Positions 17,825-26,290 of a stretch of 64,000 bases of DNA are shown here, piece by piece (the first letter of the stretch is position 1; each line of letters starts with the position of its first letter). The DNA is from TMED23 sp913054205. Its GTDB lineage: Bacteria; Pseudomonadota; Alphaproteobacteria; Rhodospirillales; UBA2165. The position numbers and the translations under genes were made by a program. The stretch is from NCBI GenBank assembly GCA_046582495.1, contig JAYGEG010000152.1:1-64000 (forward strand), written 5' to 3'. The notes under the pieces are model-generated. The model did no database searches. It saw nothing but the letters and a program-made list of their open reading frames with translations, and was not told where the DNA came from.

Positions 17825-18723
17825 TTTTTACGGGTTTTACCGCCTACCTTGTTCTTTGCAGAGCTTCTCTGCACGCTCATATCAACCAATCCGTTTAATC
17901 CGAAATCAGCGATGCGAACATATTCCAGCCTCGAATAATCGGCAAATAATTGGACATTGATACCGCCATCCGTCACAGATGCGACCACACCCACCGGCAA
18001 ACCGGGCGGAAAGGCGCCGCCATGTCCCGAGGTAACGATCCGATCACTTGGCGTAACGCGCGCACCTGGTGGCAAATGTATAAGCTTGGTACGGCTGGTA
18101 TTTCCGCCTGCCATAATCGCCCGCGTCCGATTGCTTTCGATCAGCACGGGAACTCTGGAATTGATATCTGTCAACAAAAGCACGCGAGCTGACCGGTTTG
18201 AAACTTGAGACACACGACCGATAATGCCACGGTCACTGACGACCGCCTGACCTTTGTGCACGCCGTTGTTTAGGCCGGCATTAACAATCAGCATATTCGA
18301 GAAGGCACCACCTGAGCCGGCGATCACGCGGGCGGAAACGTATTTGGCAGATTTGTCATGCACCACGCCAAGGAGTTGTTGGAGCGCTGCGTTTTCTGAC
18401 TGCAATTTGCGGGCGACAGTCTGCCATTGCATTAGCCGCGCGTTTTGTTGCTTGAGCTTGGCGTTCTCGTCTCGGATGACGGCCAATTCTTGGAAATTTT
18501 GGACTCCCTTGGAAACCGTCGCAATAGGTTTGGATATGGCTTCTAAAATAGGTGCAAAAGCATCGGTGACTTCAGCGCGCACGCGATCCACCAGCACAGC
18601 ATCGACCTTGCCAAGCAGCATCAGACCGAATGCGGCGGCAATCAGTCCAAGATACATGAAGCGCTGAACCAAGCTTTTCAGTGGCGCTGCAATGCGTAAT
18701 AGAGCGCTAGCGCGCTGTTCCAA
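17821..18723 (-). CDS. mreC: Rod shape-determining protein MreC
   Basis: A 300-residue protein with one membrane helix near residues 20-42, a coiled coil (GVQNFQELAVIRDENAKLKQ onward) and the periplasmic beta domain with VSDRGIIGRVSQVS and LLLTDINSRVPV, all typical of MreC. It scaffolds PBP2 and MreD on the periplasmic side. The tail after about residue 285 is basic (RSSAKNKVGGKTRKK). It overlaps mreD by 4 bp. It is separated from mreB by 114 bp containing two hairpins, so its expression could differ from that of mreB. Confidence 0.94.
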   Translation of the reverse strand: MEQRASALLRIAAPLKSLVQRFMYLGLIAAAFGLMLLGKVDAVLVDRVRAEVTDAFAPILEAISKPIATVSKGVQNFQELAVIRDENAKLKQQNARLMQWQTVARKLQSENAALQQLLGVVHDKSAKYVSARVIAGSGGAFSNMLIVNAGLNNGVHKGQAVVSDRGIIGRVSQVSNRSARVLLLTDINSRVPVLIESNRTRAIMAGGNTSRTKLIHLPPGARVTPSDRIVTSGHGGAFPPGLPVGVVASVTDGGINVQLFADYSRLEYVRIADFGLNGLVDMSVQRSSAKNKVGGKTRKK

Positions 18724-18759
18724 AATCCGTCTCCGTTTTGTCTAACGGCCTGATATCAC

Positions 18760-18820
18760 TGCCATAATATATGGCATCGGAGTCGATGTTTTCAATACTA
18801 CCGGGGTTTTTCCCAGTATT
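18760..18820 (-). other. Two hairpins in the mreB-mreC spacer
   Basis: TGCCATA/TATGGCA (18760-18776) form a perfect 7-bp stem with a 3-nt loop. A second hairpin at 18794-18820 pairs AATACT with AGTATT and GGG with CCC around a T-rich loop. Neither is followed by a U-tract on the transcribed (minus) strand, so they look like RNA processing or stability elements rather than terminators. They may set the excess of MreB over MreC. Confidence 0.4.
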
Positions 18821-18837
18821 ATATTTCACAGCCCATA

Positions 18838-19878
18838 TCAATACATAGTTGAGAGCACATGGCGAAGTTTTTTCATTTCCTCCAAGGCGCGTCCTGTTCC
18901 CATGGCAACACATGACAATGGCCCATCGGCAATAGACACCGGCAAACCTGTCGCATAGCGCAGGACGTAATCCATATTTGTCAGCAAAGCGCCGCCGCCT
19001 GTCAGCACGATACCTTTATCAACGATATCGGCAGCCAGTTCCGGCGCCGTATGCTCCAAAGCTGCTTTCACAGCTTCAATAATTTGACTTATCGGCTCAG
19101 CAAGACTTTCCGCAATTTGGCGTTCGCTGATGAGCAATTCTTTCGGCACACCATTCATCAAATCGCGGCCTTTAATTTCCATGGTCCGGCCTTCACCATC
19201 TTCCGGCGGACAGGCGGACCCGATTTCTTCCTTGATCCGTTCAGCACTACCCTCACCGACCAGCAGATTATGATTACGGCGGATATAAGCAATGATCGCT
19301 TCGTTCATTTTATCGCCGCCAACTCGGACGGATCGAGCATAAACAATACCGCCGAGCGACAGCACCGCAACCTCGGTCGTGCCACCACCAATATCAACAA
19401 CCATCGAACCGGTTGGTTCAGTGACGGGAAGGCCAGCACCGATCGCTGCCGCCATTGGCTCTTCAATAAGATATACTTTGCGCGCACCAGCAGCCTCAGC
19501 GGATTCCTGAATGGCACGGCGCTCAACCGCGGTGGAGCCAGAAGGCACACAAATGACGATCAGCGGAGCGGCAAAGCTACGGCGATTATGCACTTTGCGG
19601 ATAAAGTATTTGATCATGTCTTCGGCAATTTCAAAGTCAGCGATCACTCCGTCACGAAGCGGCCGAATAGCCTGAATGTTGCCGGGTGTCCGGCCCAGCA
19701 TTTGCTTGGCTTCCTCGCCAACAGCCAGCACTCGCTTCTTGCCTTTAACCTCAGCAATCGCAACCACAGAAGGCTCATTCAAAACAATATTTTTGCCTTT
19801 AACATAGACGAGGGTGTTCGCTGTACCCAAGTCAATTGCCATATCGGCAGATAAAAATCCAAAAAGTCGCGACAGCAT
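18838..19878 (-). CDS. mreB: Rod shape-determining protein MreB (bacterial actin)
   Basis: A 346-residue actin-fold ATPase that forms membrane filaments and guides elongation. FLSADMAIDLGTANTLVYVKG is the phosphate-1 region, IEEPMAAAIGAGLPV and MVVDIGGGTTEVAVLSLGG the phosphate-2 region, and GIVLTGGGALLTNMD the adenosine motif. The ATG at 19878 with GAGAG upstream is preferred to a TTG four codons earlier; it gives the usual length. It heads the operon mreB-mreC-mreD-mrdA-rodA. A terminator from leuA lies between the two genes. Confidence 0.97.
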   Translation of the reverse strand: MLSRLFGFLSADMAIDLGTANTLVYVKGKNIVLNEPSVVAIAEVKGKKRVLAVGEEAKQMLGRTPGNIQAIRPLRDGVIADFEIAEDMIKYFIRKVHNRRSFAAPLIVICVPSGSTAVERRAIQESAEAAGARKVYLIEEPMAAAIGAGLPVTEPTGSMVVDIGGGTTEVAVLSLGGIVYARSVRVGGDKMNEAIIAYIRRNHNLLVGEGSAERIKEEIGSACPPEDGEGRTMEIKGRDLMNGVPKELLISERQIAESLAEPISQIIEAVKAALEHTAPELAADIVDKGIVLTGGGALLTNMDYVLRYATGLPVSIADGPLSCVAMGTGRALEEMKKLRHVLSTMY

Positions 19879-19999
19879 TTGGTCTCTCAATATCCAATAA
19901 TTCTAATAAGAATCGATTAACATCCATCATGGAAGCTAATTCTTAACAATCTCTATCCGATTCGCGCCAAACAATCAAAGAGATACATACATTATTTGC

Positions 20000-20038
20000 A
20001 AAAAACCGGCGCAGCATAGGCGACTACCCCGGCTTTTT
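20000..20038 (-). terminator. Intrinsic terminator of leuA
   Basis: On the minus strand AAAAAGCCGG pairs with CCGGTTTTTT around a 19-nt loop, giving a GC core with A/U flanks and a run of six U at the 3' side. It starts 28 bp after the leuA stop and separates leuA from the mre operon. Confidence 0.6.
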
Positions 20039-20066
20039 ACCTTCTAAAACGAAATATTGGCTAAAA

Positions 20067-21620
20067 TTAGGCAGACAACGCGCTTGGTGCTGTTTTTTCG
20101 CGTTTGACCAACAGCTTGTTCAAGGCGTTGATATAGGCCTTGGCGGAGGCCACCATGGTATCGGTATCGGTGCCCTGACCGTTGACGGTTTTGCCGTCTT
20201 CTTCCAGGCGGACGGTAACTTCCGCCTGCGCATCCGTTCCTTGGGTCACCGCATGAACCTGATATAATTGCAGATGCGGCTCAATACCGGTCAGTTCCTT
20301 GATACCTTTGAAGATCGCATCGACGGGACCGTCACCTGTCATTTCGGCAGATTTGGACTCGCCATCCACGTCCAAAGTCATGGTAGCTTTGGGCGGCTGA
20401 TGTTCGGTGCCGCACAATACTTCCAGCTTTTCCAAATTGATCCGGTCGTTGGTGCGCACAAAAGCGTCATCGACAATGGCGACAATGTCTTCGTCATAGA
20501 CATCTTTTTTAACGTCCGCCAAATCTTTGAAACGTTTAAAAGCATCTTGGACAGCGTTGTCGCCTAAATCATAACCCAACTCGATCAGCTTTTCGCGGAA
20601 GGCATGACGGCCCGAATGTTTCCCCATGACCAATTTACTTTCGGTCAGACCAACCGATTCCGGTGTCATGATTTCGTAAGTTTGCGCGTTTTTCAACATG
20701 CCGTCCTGGTGAATACCAGATTCATGCGCAAAAGCATTTGCGCCGACGATTGCCTTGTTTGGCTGCACGGTGAACCCTGTGACGGTCGAGACCAATCGCG
20801 ATGCTTTGGTGATCAGCTCGGATTTTACGCGCGTTGTAAAAGGTAAGTGATCTGGACGGGTACGCAGCCCCATGATGATCTCTTCCATCGCCGCATTACC
20901 AGCGCGCTCGCCTAAGCCGTTAATTGTGCATTCAACCTGTCGGGCACCAACTTGAACGGCAGCCAAAGAGTTGGCGACCGCCATGCCCAGATCATTATGG
21001 CAATGCACCGAGATAATCGCTTTGTCGATATTCGGCACACGGTTCATCACCATTTCGATCATTGCGGCATATTCCATAGGCATTGCATAGCCGACGGTAT
21101 CGGGGATATTGATGGTTGTTGCCCCGGCATCAATCGCAGACTCAATCGTCTGGCACATGAAGTCATGCTCGGTTCTGGAGCCATCTTCGCAGGACCATTC
21201 GACGTCATCGGTGAAATTGCGCGCATGAGTGACGCTATCAATCACCGCCTGATGTACCTCTTCCGGTTCCATCTGCAATTTGAATTTCATATGCAGAGGC
21301 GACGTTGAGATAAAAGTGTGAATGCGACCGCGTTCGGCAGGCTTAATCGCCTCAGCGCAGCGGTCGATATCGCCTTTGCTCGATCGGGCTAAACCACAGA
21401 TGATCGAGCCTTTCACCAGCTTGGCGATTTCATGGACAGCTTCAAAATCACCATTTGAGGCGATTGGGAAGCCGGCTTCGATAACATCGACATCCATATC
21501 TTCCAGAACTTCGGCAATCCGAATTTTCTCGGACAGGTTCATGGACGCGCCCGGCGATTGCTCGCCATCACGCAAGGTGGTATCGAAAATTATAATTTCA
21601 TTTGATGTGTTGGTAGTCAT
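20067..21620 (-). CDS. leuA: 2-isopropylmalate synthase
   Basis: A 517-residue enzyme of the HMGL/DRE-TIM family that condenses acetyl-CoA with 2-oxoisovalerate, the first step of leucine synthesis. IIIFDTTLRDGEQSPGAS holds the metal-binding Asp and catalytic Arg; HCHNDLGMAVANSL and GLGERAGNA are the other signatures. The C-terminal LeuA dimer/regulatory domain for leucine feedback occupies about 390-500. The ATG at 21620 follows AGGTCC. Upstream is a leucine-rich leader ORF, suggesting translational attenuation. The neighbouring ilv genes at 28-31 kb supply its substrate precursor. Confidence 0.97.
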   Translation of the reverse strand: MTTNTSNEIIIFDTTLRDGEQSPGASMNLSEKIRIAEVLEDMDVDVIEAGFPIASNGDFEAVHEIAKLVKGSIICGLARSSKGDIDRCAEAIKPAERGRIHTFISTSPLHMKFKLQMEPEEVHQAVIDSVTHARNFTDDVEWSCEDGSRTEHDFMCQTIESAIDAGATTINIPDTVGYAMPMEYAAMIEMVMNRVPNIDKAIISVHCHNDLGMAVANSLAAVQVGARQVECTINGLGERAGNAAMEEIIMGLRTRPDHLPFTTRVKSELITKASRLVSTVTGFTVQPNKAIVGANAFAHESGIHQDGMLKNAQTYEIMTPESVGLTESKLVMGKHSGRHAFREKLIELGYDLGDNAVQDAFKRFKDLADVKKDVYDEDIVAIVDDAFVRTNDRINLEKLEVLCGTEHQPPKATMTLDVDGESKSAEMTGDGPVDAIFKGIKELTGIEPHLQLYQVHAVTQGTDAQAEVTVRLEEDGKTVNGQGTDTDTMVASAKAYINALNKLLVKREKTAPSALSA

Positions 21621-21668
21621 TTTACTGGACCTTTCTAAATAGCGTTTACGGTTCTAAGACGATTTATT

Positions 21669-21710
21669 CCCCTGAACACATGCCGCATATTTAGCGTGCG
21701 CGATCAGGGG
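21669..21710 (-). promoter_or_regulatory. Candidate attenuator hairpin of leuA
   Basis: CCCCTGA at 21669-21675 and TCAGGGG at 21704-21710 are perfect inverted repeats. The distal arm covers the last codon and stop of the leucine leader ORF, so a ribosome reaching the stop would block the pairing. The interior contains alternative small stems (GCG/CGC). No U-tract follows, so it may act on RNA folding or processing before leuA (about 50 nt downstream) rather than as a classic terminator. Confidence 0.5.
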
Positions 21711-21841
21711 CGCCTAAGTCGTAGGGCCAGTCCGAGTAGAATATTCTGAGTTGGCAATTCCGCACGCGCAAATGTCGCTGCCGAGAACTTACTCTCAACA
21801 CCGCTTAATCGTGCATTTCTGATTTTCTGTTCAACAAACAT
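21704..21841 (-). CDS. Leucine-rich leader peptide upstream of leuA
   Basis: An ATG at 21841 opens a 45-codon frame ending in TGA at 21706-21704. Its last codons give NILLGLALRLRRP: five leucines within eight codons, using CTA, CTC, CTG, CTA and CTT, right before the hairpin arm. Such leucine clusters are what attenuator leaders use to sense charged leucyl-tRNA. It is on the leuA strand, 83 bp before the leuA start. No strong ribosome site was noted before the ATG. Function is inferred from position and codon content. Confidence 0.6.
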   Translation of the reverse strand: MFVEQKIRNARLSGVESKFSAATFARAELPTQNILLGLALRLRRP

Positions 21842-21942
21842 AAAAACCGTTCCAAACGAATTACCAATAAGGGCGTATTAAGGCGTTTTGGTGCTCTAAG
21901 TCAATAGGATAGTGGGGTGGGGGTGAAAATGCACCACCGTCG

Positions 21943-22021
21943 TTCTGGCGTAGGCCAGAATCCAAAAAAATCTAAGTTGATACTCGGTTCTAAGATTCTG
22001 GACCCTGGTTCAAGTCCAGGG
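21943..22021. repeat. Two palindromic intergenic repeats between leuA leader and the aryl-CoA island
   Basis: TTCTGG-N6-CCAGAA at 21943-21960 and CCCTGG-N7-CCAGGG at 22003-22021 are hairpin-forming units typical of short dispersed palindromes in alphaproteobacteria. The second has a near copy at 60646-60664. The rest of the 21842-22085 gap shows no gene. Confidence 0.65.
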
Positions 22022-22085
22022 TGACGAGAGTGTTACGGCATTTCACACGTTACCTCCCTCTCCCACAACGGCAGAAGGAATGTGC

Positions 22086-24398
22086 CTATCCCCGCCGATG
22101 GCTATCCGGCCGGGCGGCTTTTTTGGGCTCGAGTTTATCGGCGCGGTCGCGCAGCCCGAGACGCAGGGATTGTTCCTGGCCACTGTCGTATTGAACCGGC
22201 CAGCGTTGAGCTTCATGGTTATAAAAAGCCGCTGCCTGAAGCGTGAAATGTGGATTGGTCAGATGCGGCCTTGCGAGCGCCACGATATCGGCCCGGCCCG
22301 CGGCGATGATCGTATTGACTTGATCCCAGCTTGTTATGTTGCCGACAGCGATTGTCGGGATTTTAGCCTCAAGGCGGACTTGCTCGGAAAACCAGGTTTG
22401 GAACATGCGACCATAGATCGGCTCAGCATCGGGTGTGGTTTGACCCGCCGAGACATCGATAAGATCGCAGCCGCGGCTTTTGAACATCTTTGCGATCTCA
22501 ACTGTCTCGTTACCCTCAATGCCCGCCTCGCCAATCCAGTCGGTTGCCGACAGTCTAACCGACATCGGCTTTTTGTCCGGCCAGGCCGCGCGCACAGCTT
22601 CAAAGACCTCCAGCGGAAAGCGCAGGCGATTTTCGAGAGAACCGCCATATTCATCGTCTCGTTGATTGCTCACCGGGGTGATGAAGCTAGACAGCAAATA
22701 GCCATGCGCCATGTGAAGTTCGATCATGTCAGCGCCGGTTTCAATCGCGCGTTGGGTCGCTCGAACAAAGTCCGCTTTCACCTGATCCATGTCGTTACGG
22801 GTCATTTCCCGCGGTGTTTGGCTTTCCGGATAAAACGGAAGTGCAGAGGGTGCGATCAATGGCCAGTTGCCCTCCTCTAAGGGTTTGTCCATGCCTTCCC
22901 AGGCAACACGGGTCGAACCTTTCCGGCCAGCGTGTCCAATTTGCAGGCAGAACTTGGCGTCGGAATTCTCCTGCACAAAGTCGATGCATTTTTTCCACGC
23001 AGCGATGTGGTCGTCGTGGTAAAGTCCGGCGCAGCCCAGCGTGATCCGGCCTTCTTCAGAGACACAAGTCATCTCCGCAAAAATTAGTCCCGCCCCACCG
23101 AAGGCCAAACTGCCAAAATGGACAAAGTGAAAATCCCCAACCGCGCCATCGACCGCGGAATACATATCCATCGGCGAGACCATCACGCGATTAACCAGCC
23201 GCATGTCACGCAATTGCAATGGCATAAACATAGGCGCCGTACCTGCGGGTGGCTGTTCCGTCTGCTGTCCACTGAACCACGCCTCAACCTGATCAATAAA
23301 GGCAGGATCACGGAGGCGTAAATTCTCGTGGGTGACTTGTTTGGACCTTGTCAGCATTGAATAGGTCGCCTGAATGGGATCCATATCCCAATAACGTTTG
23401 ACGTTTTCGGTCCAGACGACACTGACATTGGCGGCATGTTGGATAATCTCGGTTTCGGTGCGCCGCGCCTCGGTAAAAGCCGGCAATGCTTTCTCAACAG
23501 CGTTCTCGGATTTAAACGCTTCGAACAATGCAATGGCATCTTCCATCGCGAGCTTGGTGCCAGAGCCGATCGAGTAATGCGCGGTATGAAGCGCATCGCC
23601 CATCAGCACGACATTCTCGTAATACCAATTTTTGTTTCGAATGGTTGGAAAAGTGCGCCAGACGGATTTATTGGCGACCAATGTGTGGCCTTTCAGTTTA
23701 TCCGCCCACAGATTTTCCATATAGGCGATGAGCCCGGCCTCATCCAAATCTTCGACATCGGCGGCGGCATTTTTCCAGGTGTCTTCCGGCGCTTCAATAA
23801 TCCAAGTCGAGAGCTCCTCATTATATTGATAGGCGCCGAGCACCCAAATGCCGTGCTCGTTGGTGTTGAAATCGAAGGTAAACGCGTCATAGGGTTTAGT
23901 GCTGCCGAACCAGACGAATTTATTGCGGCGGTACTCAATGTCGGGCTGGAAATGTTCTTTGTGAGTTTCCCGGACAATAGAGTTGATGCCGTCCGCCCCA
24001 ACGATGAGATCAGCGCCGTCGAACTGCGTCAAATCCGTAATGTCGGCTTCGAAATTTATGCCAACGCCCAACTCGCGGCAGCGTTGCTGAAGCAAGAGCA
24101 AAAGCTCCCTGCGCCCACAGCCGCAGAAACCGTGGCCTGTCGTGCGAATGGTGCCGCCCGGATAGACAAAGTCGATCTCATCCCAATACGCAAAAGCTTC
24201 GGTAATCGAAATGTAGGACTCAGGATCATAGGATAGAAAATTGCCGAGGGTTTCGTCTGAGAACACAACACCAAATCCAAAGGTATCGTCTGCACGGTTG
24301 CGCTCATGCACCGTCACATCGTAGCTCGGCCAAGCCTTTTTCATCAAAATAGCGAAATATAATCCGCCCGGCCCACCGCCCACAATATCGATCTTCAT
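22086..24398 (-). CDS. Bifunctional flavoprotein: aryl-CoA hydroxylase fused to OYE-type reductase (2-aminobenzoyl-CoA monooxygenase/reductase or salicylyl-CoA 5-hydroxylase type)
   Basis: A 770-residue fusion. Residues 1 to about 380 are a class A FAD monooxygenase: GGGPGGLYFAILMKK (7-21), DLIVGADGINSIVRE and GDALHTAHYSIGSGTKLAMEDA. From about 392 an Old Yellow Enzyme domain follows: RLVNRVMVSPMDMYSA, FCLQIGHAGRKGS, ELHMAHGYLLSSFITP and GGSLENRLRF. This order is that of 2-aminobenzoyl-CoA monooxygenase/reductase, which hydroxylates and reduces the anthraniloyl-CoA ring; annotated salicylyl-CoA 5-hydroxylases share it. Anthranilate from kynA/kynU makes the first reading attractive; a gentisate-type dioxygenase at 32.5 kb supports the second. 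It is divergent from a MarR gene with a palindromic operator between them. Confidence 0.88.
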   Translation of the reverse strand: MKIDIVGGGPGGLYFAILMKKAWPSYDVTVHERNRADDTFGFGVVFSDETLGNFLSYDPESYISITEAFAYWDEIDFVYPGGTIRTTGHGFCGCGRRELLLLLQQRCRELGVGINFEADITDLTQFDGADLIVGADGINSIVRETHKEHFQPDIEYRRNKFVWFGSTKPYDAFTFDFNTNEHGIWVLGAYQYNEELSTWIIEAPEDTWKNAAADVEDLDEAGLIAYMENLWADKLKGHTLVANKSVWRTFPTIRNKNWYYENVVLMGDALHTAHYSIGSGTKLAMEDAIALFEAFKSENAVEKALPAFTEARRTETEIIQHAANVSVVWTENVKRYWDMDPIQATYSMLTRSKQVTHENLRLRDPAFIDQVEAWFSGQQTEQPPAGTAPMFMPLQLRDMRLVNRVMVSPMDMYSAVDGAVGDFHFVHFGSLAFGGAGLIFAEMTCVSEEGRITLGCAGLYHDDHIAAWKKCIDFVQENSDAKFCLQIGHAGRKGSTRVAWEGMDKPLEEGNWPLIAPSALPFYPESQTPREMTRNDMDQVKADFVRATQRAIETGADMIELHMAHGYLLSSFITPVSNQRDDEYGGSLENRLRFPLEVFEAVRAAWPDKKPMSVRLSATDWIGEAGIEGNETVEIAKMFKSRGCDLIDVSAGQTTPDAEPIYGRMFQTWFSEQVRLEAKIPTIAVGNITSWDQVNTIIAAGRADIVALARPHLTNPHFTLQAAAFYNHEAQRWPVQYDSGQEQSLRLGLRDRADKLEPKKAARPDSHRRG

Positions 24399-24419
24399 GC
24401 TTATACCTTAATTTTAATT

Positions 24420-24437
24420 TATCTTATATATAAGATA
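24420..24437. promoter_or_regulatory. 18-bp perfect palindrome, probable MarR operator
   Basis: TATCTTATATATAAGATA is a perfect inverted repeat in the 74-bp divergent spacer between the flavoprotein gene and the MarR gene. MarR proteins bind such AT-rich palindromes of 16-20 bp. Its central position would let one dimer control both directions, including the ligase and RdhA-like genes downstream. Confidence 0.65.
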
Positions 24438-24472
24438 TTTACATATTAGAATTCAAGTCGTAAGATTGATAA

Positions 24473-24955
24473 ATGGAAAAGAAAATAGAAACGCAAAACT
24501 CATCTTTGCACCTTTGGCTACAGCTTATTAAATGCACCAAGACGATTGTAGCGCATGTTGATGGACAGTTGCGCCGAAATCATAATTTAAGCTTGGTCCG
24601 ATTTGATGTTTTGTCGCAGCTCTACCGTTTTGAGGATAAATGGCTCACAATAGGAGAACTGGCAAATCTATTGATGGCTTCCGGCGGCAATATTACCGGC
24701 CTATTGGACCGCATGGAAAACGACAAACAATTGAAACGCCGCGCCAGCCCAACGGATCGCCGCAGCTTTCAGGTAAAACTGACTAAACACGGTCGTGGAT
24801 TATTTGAAATTATTGCTAAAGATCATGAAAGCTGGGTGTCTGACATGATGGCGGATTTACCTGAGCAAGGTAAAAAGCATTTAGTAAAACAATTGATAGA
24901 AGTGCGTCGCGAGTTTGAAAAAACGACGATCAAAAATAATAAATCGGCTGCATAA
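24473..24955 (+). CDS. MarR-family transcriptional regulator of the aryl-CoA island
   Basis: A 160-residue winged-helix protein. VRFDVLSQLYRFEDKWLTIG leads into LANLLMASGGNITGLLDRMEND as recognition helix, and RRASPTDRRSFQVKLTKHG is the wing. Residues at both ends would form the dimer. It is the first rightward gene of the island, 33 bp before the CoA ligase gene, and shares the spacer palindrome with the divergent flavoprotein gene. MarR members controlling aromatic pathways often respond to aryl-CoA thioesters; that is a hypothesis for this one. Confidence 0.9.
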   Translation: MEKKIETQNSSLHLWLQLIKCTKTIVAHVDGQLRRNHNLSLVRFDVLSQLYRFEDKWLTIGELANLLMASGGNITGLLDRMENDKQLKRRASPTDRRSFQVKLTKHGRGLFEIIAKDHESWVSDMMADLPEQGKKHLVKQLIEVRREFEKTTIKNNKSAA

Positions 24956-24988
24956 TATAAAAAAGCCGAGATATCAGGAGAGCCTAAC

Positions 24989-26287
24989 ATGACGGATTTA
25001 TTGCCCCTACCCGCGTCCCGCGACGAAGTGCGGAAAATCCAAAGCGAGCGCAAAAAAATCGCCTTTGTGCGCGCCAAAACCGCCAAATGGTATCACGGCA
25101 AACTCGATCATATCGACGGCAATAAATTGGACGACCCGGAAGTCTGGGGCCAAATTCCCATCGTCACCAAAGAAATCCTGCGCAAATTCGACCACGCTGA
25201 ATTCATGGAGAACTTTAACGTCGCGCCGCCGGAAGATATTGCGGAATATTGGCGCTCCGGCGGCTCGACCGGAAAGCCCGTCTTTTATCCCCGTACCTTC
25301 GAAGATGTGAAATACGGCCTCGAAAGCTGGGCGCGCACTTATCCCGCCATGGGCATTAAGCCGGGTGATCTTTGCCACATCTCGTTTCCCATCGGCATTC
25401 ATCCAGCCGGTCAAATTTGGGCGAGAAGCGCGCATCAAATGGGCGTCGGCATGAACTGGGTCGGCGCTGGCAACGCGGTTCCAACCGAGGCGCAGATTGA
25501 TCTCATATTAGCGCTGAAACCAACGGTTCTGATCTCGATGCCGGGCTTTGCGCTTAATCTCGTCAACATCGCCGACACTAAAGGCATCGATCTTTCGACA
25601 AGCTCTGTGCGGATTGTCATTTGTTCAGCGGAAACTTTGTCCGATGCCAAACGCGAAAAACTCAGCCGCCGCTGGGGCGCTGAAGTTTTTGATGTTTTTG
25701 GCATGAGCGAGGCCGGCCTGATGGGCGGCGAGAGCAGCGCCCATGATGGCATCCACATTTGGGATGATATGTATTACTGCGAGGTCGTCGATGAAGAAAC
25801 CGGCGAGATTTTGCCGTACGGCGAAACCGGCACGTTTTGCGTGACACCGCTTTTCACCAACAATGCGACGCCTTTCCTGCGCTGGAATTCCGGCGACATC
25901 GTTCAGATCATTGAACATGGTGCCAGCAAATCCAAAGAAGCCGAGCTGTTCACCATGATTAAACATGCAGCCCGCACAACCGGCTTTTTCAAAATTAAGG
26001 GCGTCAACGTCAACCACACTGAATTCGAAGATTTCATGTTTCGCAATGAAGACATTAATGATTTTCAAGCCATCCTAAGCATCGGCGATGATGACCTTGA
26101 AAAAATGCGCGTATTGATCGAGGTCAAACGCGGCTCCGATGAAAAGGCCGTACAGGAAACGGTGACAACTGAAATTAAGCGCGTCTTTGAAGTCACGGCC
26201 AATGTCGAGGTGCAGGAGATCGGAACTCTCGCCACAGCCTTTGCCGCCAGCATTAAAGCACCGCGTTTTGTCGATGAAAGAAGTTGA
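24989..26287 (+). CDS. PaaK-like aryl-CoA ligase (phenylacetate-CoA ligase family)
   Basis: A 432-residue adenylate-forming enzyme. YWRSGGSTGKPVFYP is the P-loop-like AMP motif, VFDVFGMSEAGLMGGE contains the substrate/AMP loop, and TPFLRWNSGDIVQII carries the conserved Asp that holds the ribose. The C-terminal domain from about 330 includes FFKIKGVNVNHTEFED. The length suits the PaaK family rather than the 500-residue benzoate-CoA ligases. It likely activates an aromatic acid with CoA and ATP for the flavoprotein. Its stop is 3 bp before the RdhA-like gene, with MarR just upstream, so the three form one operon. Anthranilate, salicylate or a related acid is possible. Confidence 0.87.
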   Translation: MTDLLPLPASRDEVRKIQSERKKIAFVRAKTAKWYHGKLDHIDGNKLDDPEVWGQIPIVTKEILRKFDHAEFMENFNVAPPEDIAEYWRSGGSTGKPVFYPRTFEDVKYGLESWARTYPAMGIKPGDLCHISFPIGIHPAGQIWARSAHQMGVGMNWVGAGNAVPTEAQIDLILALKPTVLISMPGFALNLVNIADTKGIDLSTSSVRIVICSAETLSDAKREKLSRRWGAEVFDVFGMSEAGLMGGESSAHDGIHIWDDMYYCEVVDEETGEILPYGETGTFCVTPLFTNNATPFLRWNSGDIVQIIEHGASKSKEAELFTMIKHAARTTGFFKIKGVNVNHTEFEDFMFRNEDINDFQAILSIGDDDLEKMRVLIEVKRGSDEKAVQETVTTEIKRVFEVTANVEVQEIGTLATAFAASIKAPRFVDERS

Positions 26288-26290
26288 GCT

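Noticed and set aside
18707..18913. 68-residue minus-strand ORF spanning the mreB end and the mreB-mreC spacer
   Set aside because: It is out of frame with mreB, lacks a recognisable family and overlaps the hairpins; regarded as chance.
22170..22190. GCCACTG-type word resembling a B12-box
   Set aside because: It lies inside the flavoprotein coding sequence without the other conserved parts of a cobalamin riboswitch. No riboswitch was recognised in the cobalamin gene spacers either, most of which are under 150 bp.
24056..24236. Plus-strand ORF part of 23436-24236 opposite the flavoprotein gene
   Set aside because: 266-residue reading without family motifs, fully antisense to the FAD domain.
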